This document shows, piece by piece, positions 24,231 to 31,655 of a stretch of 34,947 bases of DNA; positions within the stretch are counted from its first letter, which is position 1; each line of letters starts with the position of its first letter. Made by a program: the position numbers and the translations under genes. A model generated the notes under the pieces. The model saw only the letters and a list, made by a program, of their open reading frames with translations. It had not been told where the DNA came from and made no database searches. The stretch comes from Chloroflexota bacterium. Lineage in GTDB: Bacteria > Chloroflexota > Anaerolineae > Anaerolineales > Villigracilaceae. The stretch spans positions 1-34,947 of the forward strand of contig JAPLGS010000109.1 of the NCBI GenBank assembly GCA_026390015.1, written 5' to 3'.

Positions 24231-25928
24231 ATGCAAAATAATATAAATTTGAACCACGAAAGCACTCAGACGCTGAGAAAAAAAAATCTCCGTGCCTTTG
24301 TGTCTCCGTGGTTTTATCGTGTTTTACTCTGGCTCGCCCCCATTCTATTTCTGCTTACGTATTTCTTTCTTCCCCTTTCTAAAATTCTCATCCTCGCTTT
24401 CAATATCTCCGCTCTCACTAAAACAAATTTCCAATTAATTTTAACCACATTAAGTTTCACCTTTTATCAAGCCGCTCTCTCTACGGTATTAACCTTCATC
24501 CTTGGCATTCCCTCTGCAATCCTATTTTCCCGTTTCAACTTTCGCGGCAAATCATTGCTGCGCGCATTGACCGCTGTGCCCTTCATGCTGCCCACCGTTG
24601 TCGTCGCCTCAAGTTTCAACGCGCTATTCGGCGATCACGGATTATTTTCTTCATCCATAATCCCTCATCCTTCATCCTTTTCCCTCATCCTTTCCGCTCA
24701 CGTTTTCTACAACACCACCATCGTCATTCGTATCGTAGGCAACGCCCTTTCACGCCTTGATCCAAAACTGGAGCAATCCGCGCGCTCCCTCGGCGCGGAC
24801 ACATTCCACGTTTGGAAAAATATAACCCTGCCATTGCTTCGTCCATCTTTACTCGCCGCGGCGCTGCTGGTCTTCATGTTTGACTTCACTAGTTTCGGCG
24901 TCATTCTTTTATTGGGCGGATCAAACTTCGCGACGCTCGAAGTGGAAATTTATCTGCGCGTGCTTAAACTTCCAAATCTGCCGCTCGCCGCGCTGCTTTC
25001 CATTGTTCAACTTATTTTCACGCTTATCTTTTCGATCCTCTACACGCGCACTATCAGCCAGGTCACCACCCAAACTGCTCCGCGCTTTTCAACCTCGCAT
25101 GCGCCAAAAAACATCAACGAAAAAATCTTTGTTTTTACTGTTTTCTGTTTACTGTTAACTTTTTTCCTTCTGCCTTTACTCTCCCTCCCGATCCGCTCCC
25201 TGACCCGCCTTGAAGCAGATCGTGGTCAACGCGGAGAAGTTCAATATGGATTCACAACTGATTACTATAAAGAACTTTTCGTCAATCGGCGCGGATCATT
25301 ATTTTATGTCCCGCCGATCCAAGCCGCCGCCAACTCACTGGGCTATGCTTCGCTCACAGTGATCCTTTCACTCGCGCTCGGATATCCCGCCGCGTACGCG
25401 CTCGCCAAACCAACCCGCCTTGAAAAATTTCTCGACCCGCTCATCATGTTGCCGCTTGGCGCATCGGCTGTTATGCTCGGGTTGGGATTCATTATTTCCT
25501 TCGGGCGTTCGCTCGCTTCGCCGTGGTTCGTTCCCATCGCGCATACACTTGTCGCACTGCCGTTTGTGATTCGCACCCTACAGCCCGCGCTGGCATCCAT
25601 CCCCGAGCGGCTGCGTCAAGCCGCGTCCACTTTGGGCGCGTCGCCTTTTCGCGTTTGGCAGACCGTTGATTTTCCAATTCTTTCACGCGCCACGCTCAGC
25701 GCCGCCACTTTTGCATTCACGGTTTCTCTCGGCGAATTTGGCGCGACCCTTCTGCTGACCCGCCCCGAATACCCAACCATCCCGATCGCCATTCAACGTT
25801 TTCTTTCCCAGCCTGGCGGGCTCAACTTCGGTCAGGCGATGGCGATGGCGACTCTGCTTATGCTGCTCACCACGTTTGCGATTCTGATCATCGAAAAACT
25901 GCGCCTGCCCAATTCGGGAGAATTCTAA
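24231..25928 (+). CDS. thiP: Thiamine ABC transporter permease (two fused domains)
   Basis: An inner-membrane permease of 565 residues with two copies of the binding-protein-dependent transport domain. Each has an EAA-type loop: ARSLGADTFHVWKNITLPLL in the first half and ASTLGASPFRVWQTVDFPIL in the second. About 12 membrane helices are expected, as in ThiP. I chose the ATG at 24231 over one at 24186, because the latter lies inside the thiB gene and adds a hydrophilic segment. The coding sequence holds three stretches that look like dispersed genomic repeats: 24253-24313 (just after the start), 24658-24690 and 25126-25160. They encode NHESTQTLRKKNL, HPSSFSLI and VFTVFCLLLTFF. The frame stays open through all three. 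The next gene starts 1 nt after the stop. Confidence 0.9.
   Translation: MQNNINLNHESTQTLRKKNLRAFVSPWFYRVLLWLAPILFLLTYFFLPLSKILILAFNISALTKTNFQLILTTLSFTFYQAALSTVLTFILGIPSAILFSRFNFRGKSLLRALTAVPFMLPTVVVASSFNALFGDHGLFSSSIIPHPSSFSLILSAHVFYNTTIVIRIVGNALSRLDPKLEQSARSLGADTFHVWKNITLPLLRPSLLAAALLVFMFDFTSFGVILLLGGSNFATLEVEIYLRVLKLPNLPLAALLSIVQLIFTLIFSILYTRTISQVTTQTAPRFSTSHAPKNINEKIFVFTVFCLLLTFFLLPLLSLPIRSLTRLEADRGQRGEVQYGFTTDYYKELFVNRRGSLFYVPPIQAAANSLGYASLTVILSLALGYPAAYALAKPTRLEKFLDPLIMLPLGASAVMLGLGFIISFGRSLASPWFVPIAHTLVALPFVIRTLQPALASIPERLRQAASTLGASPFRVWQTVDFPILSRATLSAATFAFTVSLGEFGATLLLTRPEYPTIPIAIQRFLSQPGGLNFGQAMAMATLLMLLTTFAILIIEKLRLPNSGEF
24253..24313. repeat. Imperfect palindromic repeat inside the thiP coding sequence
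   Basis: AACCACGAAAGCACTCAGAC continuing to GAGA at about 24278 is an inverted copy (19 of 27 positions) of TCTCCGTGCCTTTGTGTCTC continuing to GGTT at 24313, with an A-run in the middle. The pattern (CCACGAAGGCACAAAGACAC...GTGTCTTTGTGCCTTCGTGG) is a known style of dispersed palindrome in Chloroflexota and cyanobacteria. Here it is translated as residues of the ThiP N-terminus before the first helix. Confidence 0.7.
24658..24690. repeat. (TTCATCC)n-type dispersed repeat inside thiP
   Basis: CATCC/TTCATCC/CTCATCC units clustered in the coding strand. TTCATCCTTTTCCCT (24671-24685) is the exact reverse complement of AGGGAAAAGGATGAA at 33712-33726 in a gap 9 kb away. Translated as PHPSSFSLI in a loop of the permease. 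Confidence 0.6.
25126..25160. repeat. TTTACTG-type dispersed repeat inside thiP
   Basis: The run TTTTTACTGTTTTCTGTTTA followed by CTGTTAACT shares the exact 12-mer TTTCTGTTTACT (25142-25153) with the intergenic repeat at 33849-33860. Translated as VFTVFCLLLTFF, which forms part of a membrane helix at the junction of the two permease halves. Confidence 0.5.
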
Positions 25929-25929
25929 A

Positions 25930-26979
25930 ATGCTCGAAATTCAAAACATCTTCAAGACCTACGATAACAAACCACTTCTGCGCGGCATTTCATTTTCCGT
26001 TTCACAGGGCGAAACCATCTGCCTGCTTGGCGCGTCGGGCAGCGGAAAATCAACCCTCTTGCGGATGATCGCTGGATTGGAGTTTCCTGAAAGTGGACAG
26101 TTTCTGTTTAATCAAATTGATCTCGCCCAGACGCCGCCGCATATCCGCGACTTTGGCTTGGTCTTTCAAGACTATGGGCTTTTTCCGCACCTCAACATTT
26201 TTGACAACGTGGCGTTCGGATTGAAAATGCGAAACACCTCCGCCGAAAAAATAAATATACGCGTCACTGAAATGCTGGAGTTGGTTAATTTACAAGGTTT
26301 AGAAAAACGCAAAGTGACCGACCTCTCAGGCGGCGAACAGCAGCGAGTTGCCCTCGCCCGCGCACTTGCGCCCCAGCCGCGCCTCCTGATGTTCGATGAA
26401 CCGCTCGGCGCATTGGATAAATCTTTGAAGGATGATTTGCTAAATCAAATAAGATTTATTTTGCATAAGACAAAAATCCCCGCGATCTATGTCACCCACG
26501 ACCAGGATGAAGCCTTCGCCATCGCAGACCGCATCCTGCTGCTGCACGACGGCGAAATTATCCGCGACGGCGCGCCTGATGAAGTATGGAAGAATCCCAA
26601 CTCTGCATGGGCGGCGCGCATGTTGGGGATGGGGAATGTCATCGAAGGTGTGGTGAAGAGAAGGATGAACGCTTCGCGTGAAGGCGGAAGGATGAATGTA
26701 GCCACACAGGTTGGCGTGTTTGAAGTAAGTTGCAAACATAAGCATAAAAATAACGAGAAAGTATCGTTGTTGTTGAAGCAGTCGGGTGAAGTCGGTGACG
26801 AGATAAAACTCAAAGTGGCAGATGTGCTATTTAAGCGGGATCAGTTTGAAGTTAAAACAAGAGGCGTTGCCCTGAGTGGCGAAGCTGTATCGAAGGGCGG
26901 GCTCGTCATCCACTTGAAAGATGCGCCGCGGGTCGGTCAAATGATCCGCGTGAAAGTACAGGTGGAATGTCTCACATGA
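25930..26979 (+). CDS. thiQ: Thiamine ABC transporter ATP-binding protein
   Basis: A 349-residue ABC ATPase. Walker A is GASGSGKST (residues 35-43), Q-loop FQDYGLF, signature LSGGEQQRVALARAL, Walker B LLMFDEP, D-loop GALD, H-loop YVTHDQDE. It extends beyond the roughly 230 residues of enterobacterial ThiQ with a C-terminal TOBE-like regulatory domain (about 240-349), as in PotA/FbpC proteins. Part of this extension (VKRRMNASREGGRMN) is encoded by GGATGA-rich sequence resembling the dispersed repeat. It energises import by the ThiB-ThiP pair. The start is 1 nt after thiP stops, and its stop overlaps the DUF402 start (ATGA at 26976-26979). Confidence 0.9.
   Translation: MLEIQNIFKTYDNKPLLRGISFSVSQGETICLLGASGSGKSTLLRMIAGLEFPESGQFLFNQIDLAQTPPHIRDFGLVFQDYGLFPHLNIFDNVAFGLKMRNTSAEKINIRVTEMLELVNLQGLEKRKVTDLSGGEQQRVALARALAPQPRLLMFDEPLGALDKSLKDDLLNQIRFILHKTKIPAIYVTHDQDEAFAIADRILLLHDGEIIRDGAPDEVWKNPNSAWAARMLGMGNVIEGVVKRRMNASREGGRMNVATQVGVFEVSCKHKHKNNEKVSLLLKQSGEVGDEIKLKVADVLFKRDQFEVKTRGVALSGEAVSKGGLVIHLKDAPRVGQMIRVKVQVECLT
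26655..26697. repeat. GGATGA-rich segment inside thiQ
   Basis: AGAAGGATGAA (26660-26670) and GGAAGGATGAATG (26686-26698) flank a GC-rich spacer with the inverted CGCTTCGCG. This matches the unit of the repeat at 33712-33750 and its inverse in thiP. It encodes part of the linker to the TOBE-like domain. Confidence 0.45.
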
Positions 26980-27425
26980 AGATCTTGAAGAAAAATGCCG
27001 CAGACGAAGTGACGTGGCAATATGAAGGTGTGGTTTTGAGCCGCAAAGAAAATGAGATCAGGCTGGAAGCGTTATTCAATCGTGATGACATGCCGTTCAT
27101 GGATATTGTGTTGAAGCGCAACGACCGCTTTGTGGAAACATTTTATTCAGACCGCTGGTATAACATCTTTGAAATTTTCGATCGCGATGATGGAAAATTC
27201 AAAGGTTGGTATTGCAACATCGGCAAACCCGCCATTATTGAAGATGACTTTGTTTCGTATGTTGATCTCGCGCTGGATCTGTGGGTTTCCGCCAATGGAA
27301 AGCAAACTATTTTGGATGAAGATGAATTGGAAGAATTAAATTTGGATGATGAATTGAAACAAAAAATTTATGCCGGCTTGAAAGAATTGCAGGATGTGTT
27401 TAAATCAAAAAATCCCCCGAGTTGA
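26976..27425 (+). CDS. DUF402 family protein
   Basis: A 149-residue DUF402 protein with the conserved core: RFVETFYSDRWYNIFEIFD, then DGKFKGWYCNIGKPA and DDFVSYVDLALDLWV. Characterised relatives are nucleoside di- or triphosphatases and FomD-type nucleotidyl-ester hydrolases that use metal bound by Asp/Glu residues, many of which are visible. I chose the ATG at 26976, since AGGTGG lies 10 nt ahead and it gives an ATGA overlap with thiQ; an ATG at 26967 is too close to the Shine-Dalgarno. A link to thiamine (thiamine phosphates or nucleotide hydrolysis) is only suggested by position. The last codons form part of the terminator. Confidence 0.85.
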   Translation: MKILKKNAADEVTWQYEGVVLSRKENEIRLEALFNRDDMPFMDIVLKRNDRFVETFYSDRWYNIFEIFDRDDGKFKGWYCNIGKPAIIEDDFVSYVDLALDLWVSANGKQTILDEDELEELNLDDELKQKIYAGLKELQDVFKSKNPPS

Positions 27426-27439
27426 TCGGGGGATTTTTT
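27406..27439. terminator. Bidirectional intrinsic terminator overlapping the DUF402 stop codon
   Basis: AAAAAATCCCCCGA (27407-27420) pairs with TCGGGGGATTTTTT (27426-27439) around GTTGA, which holds the stop codon TGA. Both strands have a T-run after the stem, so it ends the thiamine operon and the minus-strand operon that converges on it. Confidence 0.93.
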
Positions 27440-27446
27440 GTTGTTG

Positions 27447-27623
27447 TTACATCCGCATGAAATATTGCGCTGAACCAAGCAGTGAGTCTCCATTGGTCCA
27501 TAGCCACCAGCCGCCAATTCCAACAACACAACAGCAGCAGAGCAGGACGACGACAACGACGCCAATGATGAGAGCAGTGTTGTTCTTCTTCGGTGCTTCA
27601 GGGGAAACAGGCATTTCGTTCAT
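27447..27623 (-). CDS. Small single-pass membrane protein with a four-cysteine run (58 aa)
   Basis: A 58-residue ORF starting with MNEMPVSPEAPKKNNT. One membrane helix follows, ALIIGVVVVVLLCCCCVVGI, with four consecutive cysteines. It then has GGWWLWTNGDSLLGSAQYF and ends FMRM. AGGAG lies 8 nt before the ATG at 27623, and it is the last gene of the DUF2085 - DUF4126 operon. The N-terminus is probably cytosolic and basic. Similar Cys-run helices occur in small Chloroflexota proteins, to my recollection; the function is unknown. The Cys run could be lipidated, bind metal or mediate dimerisation. Confidence 0.75.
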   Translation of the reverse strand: MNEMPVSPEAPKKNNTALIIGVVVVVLLCCCCVVGIGGWWLWTNGDSLLGSAQYFMRM

Positions 27624-27662
27624 GATTTCTTCTCCTTGAAAATGTGGATTTTCCTGATTATA

Positions 27663-28229
27663 TCAGGCTGTTCGTTGCGCGCGGCGCGAAAGCCACCACG
27701 CGAGTAGAATAAAAAAGATGATGAGCAATACGCCCATCACGATCGGTAGGACGAGCGCGAGAATTGACACTCCTGTCGCGGCGACATCTTCCGCGATGCT
27801 GACGGGGATGTTGCCTGCACCGCCAGTCGTGGCTGTGACTATGGGACGAACTGCCACCGATTTAACAGCGTGTACACTTCCAGCCACGAGCAGTCCGCAG
27901 GCCAGCGCTAGCACGGGGTTAATATCGGTGACGACTTTTGCGCTGGCCGCGAAGGCGAGTGCTCCTGCCGCAGGGCGGACAAAAGTTTGGATTGCGTCGT
28001 TGATGTGATTGACTGCTGGAACTTTATCCGCGAGCATTTCGATGATGACAAGTACGCCAAGCAGAATCAGTATCCACGGGTTGGCGATCAGATCCCAGGG
28101 TTGATAGAGAGTTAATGTATTCGGAAAATAATGTCCAATTACACCTACAACCAATAATGGGATGTACGCATTTAATCCCGCGCTGGCAGAGAGACCGAAT
28201 GCAGAAAATACGCCGAGTAACATTTCCAT
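27663..28229 (-). CDS. DUF4126 family integral membrane protein
   Basis: A 188-residue protein with about five membrane segments and the DUF4126 hallmark GLSASAGLNAYIPLLVVGVI near the N-terminus, followed by WDLIANPWILILLG, DKVPAVNHINDAIQTFVRP and a Gly/Ala-rich ATTGGAGNIPVSIAEDV. Function unknown. I chose the ATG at 28229 (MEMLLGVF) because AAGGAG lies just upstream, over an ATG at 28277 that would run back into the preceding gene. It lies 17 nt after the DUF2085 gene on the same strand. Confidence 0.85.
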   Translation of the reverse strand: MEMLLGVFSAFGLSASAGLNAYIPLLVVGVIGHYFPNTLTLYQPWDLIANPWILILLGVLVIIEMLADKVPAVNHINDAIQTFVRPAAGALAFAASAKVVTDINPVLALACGLLVAGSVHAVKSVAVRPIVTATTGGAGNIPVSIAEDVAATGVSILALVLPIVMGVLLIIFFILLAWWLSRRAQRTA

Positions 28230-28246
28230 TTTTTCTCCTTTACGAT

Positions 28247-29086
28247 TTATCCCGAGAACCCGGGGAAACCGCTCCATGTGCCTGTTAACTGCAGGCGCAA
28301 CAAATCAATGCTGAGGATCATGAGCAGTGCCAGAGTCAGGCCGGATGCGAAAGGCAGGAGCAATTGGCGTATTGAAGTGAATGAATTATCCTGCCGCATG
28401 ATCATGATCCACAAAATGGCAAATACGATCACGAGCAGGGATAAGGTGCCGAGTGAGCTGATGTAGGCAATGGGATATAAGATGATCGGGCTGTCAGCAA
28501 GGACAAGTAAATTTAATACAATGATCGAGCCGATCAGAATGCCAAATGATTTCCATTCCAGCGCGGGACGATTATCCTGTTCACGCCACAGCGTTTGGTT
28601 GACTATTGGATATAACACTGCGGCCAATGCGATCCCCATTCCGCTGCCTGTGAAGAGACGTAAAATATTGTTTGGGATATAAAGATTTGGGATTTGATCC
28701 AATCTGCCGGGCGCGGTTTGTTTGAGTAGATATAAATAGGAGTTGCTTCCGTCAACGCCGAATGCGAGGAAGAATAGAACCAGTACAGCAATTATTCCGC
28801 GCGAGGGAAGTTTACTGCGCTTGCCGCTGACAAAAACTTGAAAGATTAGCGCCAGTCCTGCCGCGTAGAATTCGCCTGTACAGCGCGCGCACAATGGAAG
28901 TTGACGGTCGCCGATGTGAAAGGAACGCGCGTCGATGCGATGACAAACCGCATAACCGATCGCGTCCAATTTTCCGAGCGCACCCTCGGGTGAAATATAC
29001 ATCCATGCCGCGAAAGCAAGAACTGCCGCAAGCGGTACGAACCATTTAAGAATTGTTTGAAAGCGTGACGTTTGATTTGTGTTCAT
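28247..29086 (-). CDS. DUF2085 family membrane protein
   Basis: A 279-residue protein with about seven membrane helices. The DUF2085 signature is clear: AVCHRIDARSFHIGDRQLPL followed by CARCTGEFYAAG, giving Cys/His pairs that look like a metal or redox site at the membrane face. The function is unknown. It is the first gene of a three-gene minus-strand operon with the DUF4126 and Cys-run proteins. There is no Shine-Dalgarno; TATAAT lies exactly 7 nt before the ATG, so the mRNA is probably leaderless. Confidence 0.85.
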   Translation of the reverse strand: MNTNQTSRFQTILKWFVPLAAVLAFAAWMYISPEGALGKLDAIGYAVCHRIDARSFHIGDRQLPLCARCTGEFYAAGLALIFQVFVSGKRSKLPSRGIIAVLVLFFLAFGVDGSNSYLYLLKQTAPGRLDQIPNLYIPNNILRLFTGSGMGIALAAVLYPIVNQTLWREQDNRPALEWKSFGILIGSIIVLNLLVLADSPIILYPIAYISSLGTLSLLVIVFAILWIMIMRQDNSFTSIRQLLLPFASGLTLALLMILSIDLLRLQLTGTWSGFPGFSG

Positions 29087-29122
29087 TGTTCACATTATAT
29101 GGGGTATAGGATTGGATTGCAA
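29087..29122 (-). promoter_or_regulatory. Promoter of the DUF2085 operon, probably leaderless
   Basis: On the minus strand: TTGCAA (29122-29117), a 17-nt spacer, TATAAT (29099-29094), the 7-nt GTGAACA, then ATG (29086). This is the best of the three candidates for a leaderless start because it also has a -35 box. Confidence 0.65.
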
Positions 29123-29130
29123 GAAGACGA

Positions 29131-29159
29131 TTGTTTTAGAAACTACTTCGCGGTATCAT
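29131..29159 (+). promoter_or_regulatory. Promoter of the phosphofructokinase gene
   Basis: TTGTTT (29131-29136), a 17-nt spacer, TATCAT (29154-29159). It is divergent from the DUF2085 promoter with only 8 nt between the two -35 boxes, so the two may compete or share a regulator. Confidence 0.55.
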
Positions 29160-29214
29160 GGAAGCAACTACGGCGTGAAAATTAAACCCGTTCCACGATC
29201 AAAGGAGTGACACC

Positions 29215-30297
29215 ATGAAAAGACTTGGAATCCTGACAGGCGGCGGCGATGCGCCCGGACTGAATGCAGTGATCCGCGCGGCGGTTAAAACTGCCATTAG
29301 CGTATACGATTGTGAAGTCTTTGGAATCAAAAATGGATATGATGGCTTTCTCGAATCAGACGGTATCGTACCGTTAGGCGTGGAGGAAGTCCGCGGAATA
29401 TTGCCCCGCGGAGGAACAATTCTTGGAGCGGCCAATCGTGGCAATCCATATGCGCGGAAAATCATCCGTGATGGGGTGGAGATAACGATCGATGTCTCAA
29501 GTGAGATCGTAAAAGGAATTGAAAAATTAAAGTTGGATGCCTTGCTGGTTCTCGGCGGGGATGGCACGCTGCGAATTGCTCATGAACTTTGGCAAAAAGG
29601 TGCGCCTGTTATCGGCGTCCCCAAAACAATTGACAATGACATCGGCGGCACAGAAGTCACCTTCGGATTTGATACCGCGCTCAATATTGCCACCGAAGCA
29701 TTCGATCGTTTACATACTACTGCTGAGTCTCATCATCGCGCGATGGTGCTTGAACTGATGGGACGGGACGCGGGCTTCATTGCTTTGCAAGCAGGCATCT
29801 CTGGCGGGGCGGATGTGATTTTGATTCCGGAAATTCCATTCAAGTTTGAAAGTGTAATGGCTAAGATCCGTGAACGCTCTGAGAAGGGACGCAAGTTCAG
29901 TATTCTCGCCGTATCAGAAGGTGCAAAATCACTGGACGGTGGACAGGTGTTTTCCCGCAGCGGTGATGAAATTTATGTGCCGCGCTTGGGCGGGATCGGT
30001 CAAGTGGTTGGCGAGTACATTGAGAAGCAGGGCTTCGAATCACGCGTGACCGTTTTGGGGCATTTGCAAAGAGGAGGAACTCCCACTTCCTTTGATCGCT
30101 CGCTTGCCACACGGTACGGCGCGGCCGCTGTGCGCCTTGCGGCGCGTGGCGGATTTGATCGCATGGTCGCCTTGCAAGGTGGAAAGATCACCGATATCCC
30201 CCTTGAAGAAGCGACTGCGATTCCAAAACGTGTGAAGCTGGATGATGATGCGGTCATTACCGCGCGGAATGTTGGGATTTCTTTTGGCGATGAGTGA
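29215..30297 (+). CDS. pfkA: 6-phosphofructokinase (group III, mixed-substrate type)
   Basis: A 360-residue glycolytic enzyme that phosphorylates fructose 6-phosphate. N-terminal ILTGGGDAPGLNAVIRA, phosphate-donor loop GGDGT (Gly117), PKTIDNDI with Lys137 and catalytic Asp140, MGRDAGFIAL, and LGHLQRGGTPTSFDR. By the usual rule, Gly at the first site marks ATP use, while Lys at the second is typical of PPi enzymes or of group III. The combination Gly plus Lys marks the mixed-substrate group III, as found in actinobacteria and other deep lineages, so donor use (ATP or PPi) cannot be settled by reading. AAAGGAG lies before the ATG. Monocistronic between a promoter and a terminator. Confidence 0.93.
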   Translation: MKRLGILTGGGDAPGLNAVIRAAVKTAISVYDCEVFGIKNGYDGFLESDGIVPLGVEEVRGILPRGGTILGAANRGNPYARKIIRDGVEITIDVSSEIVKGIEKLKLDALLVLGGDGTLRIAHELWQKGAPVIGVPKTIDNDIGGTEVTFGFDTALNIATEAFDRLHTTAESHHRAMVLELMGRDAGFIALQAGISGGADVILIPEIPFKFESVMAKIRERSEKGRKFSILAVSEGAKSLDGGQVFSRSGDEIYVPRLGGIGQVVGEYIEKQGFESRVTVLGHLQRGGTPTSFDRSLATRYGAAAVRLAARGGFDRMVALQGGKITDIPLEEATAIPKRVKLDDDAVITARNVGISFGDE

Positions 30298-30318
30298 TAA
30301 AACTACTTTGTAGATAAA

Positions 30319-30357
30319 AAGAAGGTTGAGGTTTTTGATCCTCAACCTTCAAATTTT
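30319..30357. terminator. Bidirectional terminator between pfkA and the M29 peptidase gene
   Basis: GAAGGTTGAGG (30321-30331) pairs perfectly with CCTCAACCTTC (30340-30350) over an 8-nt loop, with an A-run before (AAAAA) and AAATTTTT after, so it can serve both converging genes. Confidence 0.92.
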
Positions 30358-30373
30358 TAAACCTGAAAAATTT

Positions 30374-31492
30374 TTAGATCACAAATTTCCCGTTCTTATA
30401 TAACAATTCACCGTCCACAAGAATTTCGGATTCTTTGCGCAGGTCGCAGATCATATCCCAGTGGATGGCACTCTTGTTTTTAGAACCAGTTTCCGGGTAG
30501 CCCGCTCCGAGTGCCATGTGGAAGGATCCGCCGATCTTTTCGTCAAATAAAATTTGGCCGGTAAATGTATCAATGTCGAAGTTCGTACCAATGGCAAACT
30601 CGCCCAGGTAACGTGACCCGGCATCTGACTCAAGCATCTTGAGCAGATATTCTTGATTCTTCTCCGCCTTTGCCTGTTCCACGCGCCCATTGCTAAAAGT
30701 CAATTCCGCGCCTTCAACAGCGACGCTTCCATAAATGGCGGGATAAGTAAACTTCACCCAACCGTTCACGGAATCTTCAACAGGGCCGGTGTAAATTTCA
30801 CCGTCGGGCATGTTGTATGTGCCGAAGGAATTCATGAACGTGCGGCCTTTGATTGATAAAGTGAGATCAACATTTGGTCCGCGCAAGACGACCTGATTTT
30901 TACCTTTCATGAAGTCTACAGCTTTTTGTTGATCCTGTTCCACTTGTTTCCAAAATTTGATCGGATTTTCTTCGTGCGCATGTACAGAGTTGAAAACAAA
31001 ATCTTCGTATTGCTGCAGGCTCATACCGGCTTCCTGAGCATACGCTTCGGTGGGATAGAGCGTGGTGACCCATTTGAAAATTCCCTCTGCGCCGCGCTGC
31101 ATTTGGGCGGCAGTGATCACGCCGGTGGCTTTGCCTCGCCGCTGTGATCTTGAAGAATCCATTTTAGATTGCGATCGGGTATTGGTGGATGAATGAATAC
31201 GGATGCGGGATTCAAAATTATCATAAGCCAGTTTCTGGAAAGGCGGCACGAAATCCAACTGGGCATCATTGCCTTTCATAATGAGCAGGTCTTCGTGCCC
31301 CGGAAAAAAAATATCGGGTAATTGTAGCAAAGGCACGGGATGGCCGCCTTTCTCCAATATTTTGATATATAGTTCGCGCACAAGCGGTTCCGCCGCGGTA
31401 GTCGCTTCGATCAAAACGCGGTCACCGGGAACCACTCGAGCGGAATGTTGCACCAAGACGTCGGCAAATTTTGAAATACGCGGATCAGTCAC
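30374..31492 (-). CDS. M29 family metallo-aminopeptidase
   Basis: A 372-residue peptidase of the M29 (AmpS / aminopeptidase T) family. The C-terminal metal-binding part is intact: LGEFAIGTN with the Glu ligand, SFHMALGAGYPETG with His and Tyr, and SAIHWDMICDLR with His and Asp. Members are dinuclear-metal cytosolic aminopeptidases that remove N-terminal residues from peptides. The start is GTG at 31492 (MTDPRISKFAD) with AGGAG in front and a TATAAT at 31530-31525 on the same strand. Single gene, converging on pfkA. Confidence 0.92.
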   Translation of the reverse strand: MTDPRISKFADVLVQHSARVVPGDRVLIEATTAAEPLVRELYIKILEKGGHPVPLLQLPDIFFPGHEDLLIMKGNDAQLDFVPPFQKLAYDNFESRIRIHSSTNTRSQSKMDSSRSQRRGKATGVITAAQMQRGAEGIFKWVTTLYPTEAYAQEAGMSLQQYEDFVFNSVHAHEENPIKFWKQVEQDQQKAVDFMKGKNQVVLRGPNVDLTLSIKGRTFMNSFGTYNMPDGEIYTGPVEDSVNGWVKFTYPAIYGSVAVEGAELTFSNGRVEQAKAEKNQEYLLKMLESDAGSRYLGEFAIGTNFDIDTFTGQILFDEKIGGSFHMALGAGYPETGSKNKSAIHWDMICDLRKESEILVDGELLYKNGKFVI

Positions 31493-31655
31493 TGAAAATC
31501 TCCTGTAAGAAGTAGAGTTGAAAAATTATATCATCATCCATCTTTTGGCTTTTGTTCTTGGATAATTGTAACTTCAGTCCTATCATTTTTCAGGGAAAGT
31601 GGATATGATAAGTGCTATTAGTTTTTTGGTGCAAGCAAAATAGTAAGGAGCAGGC

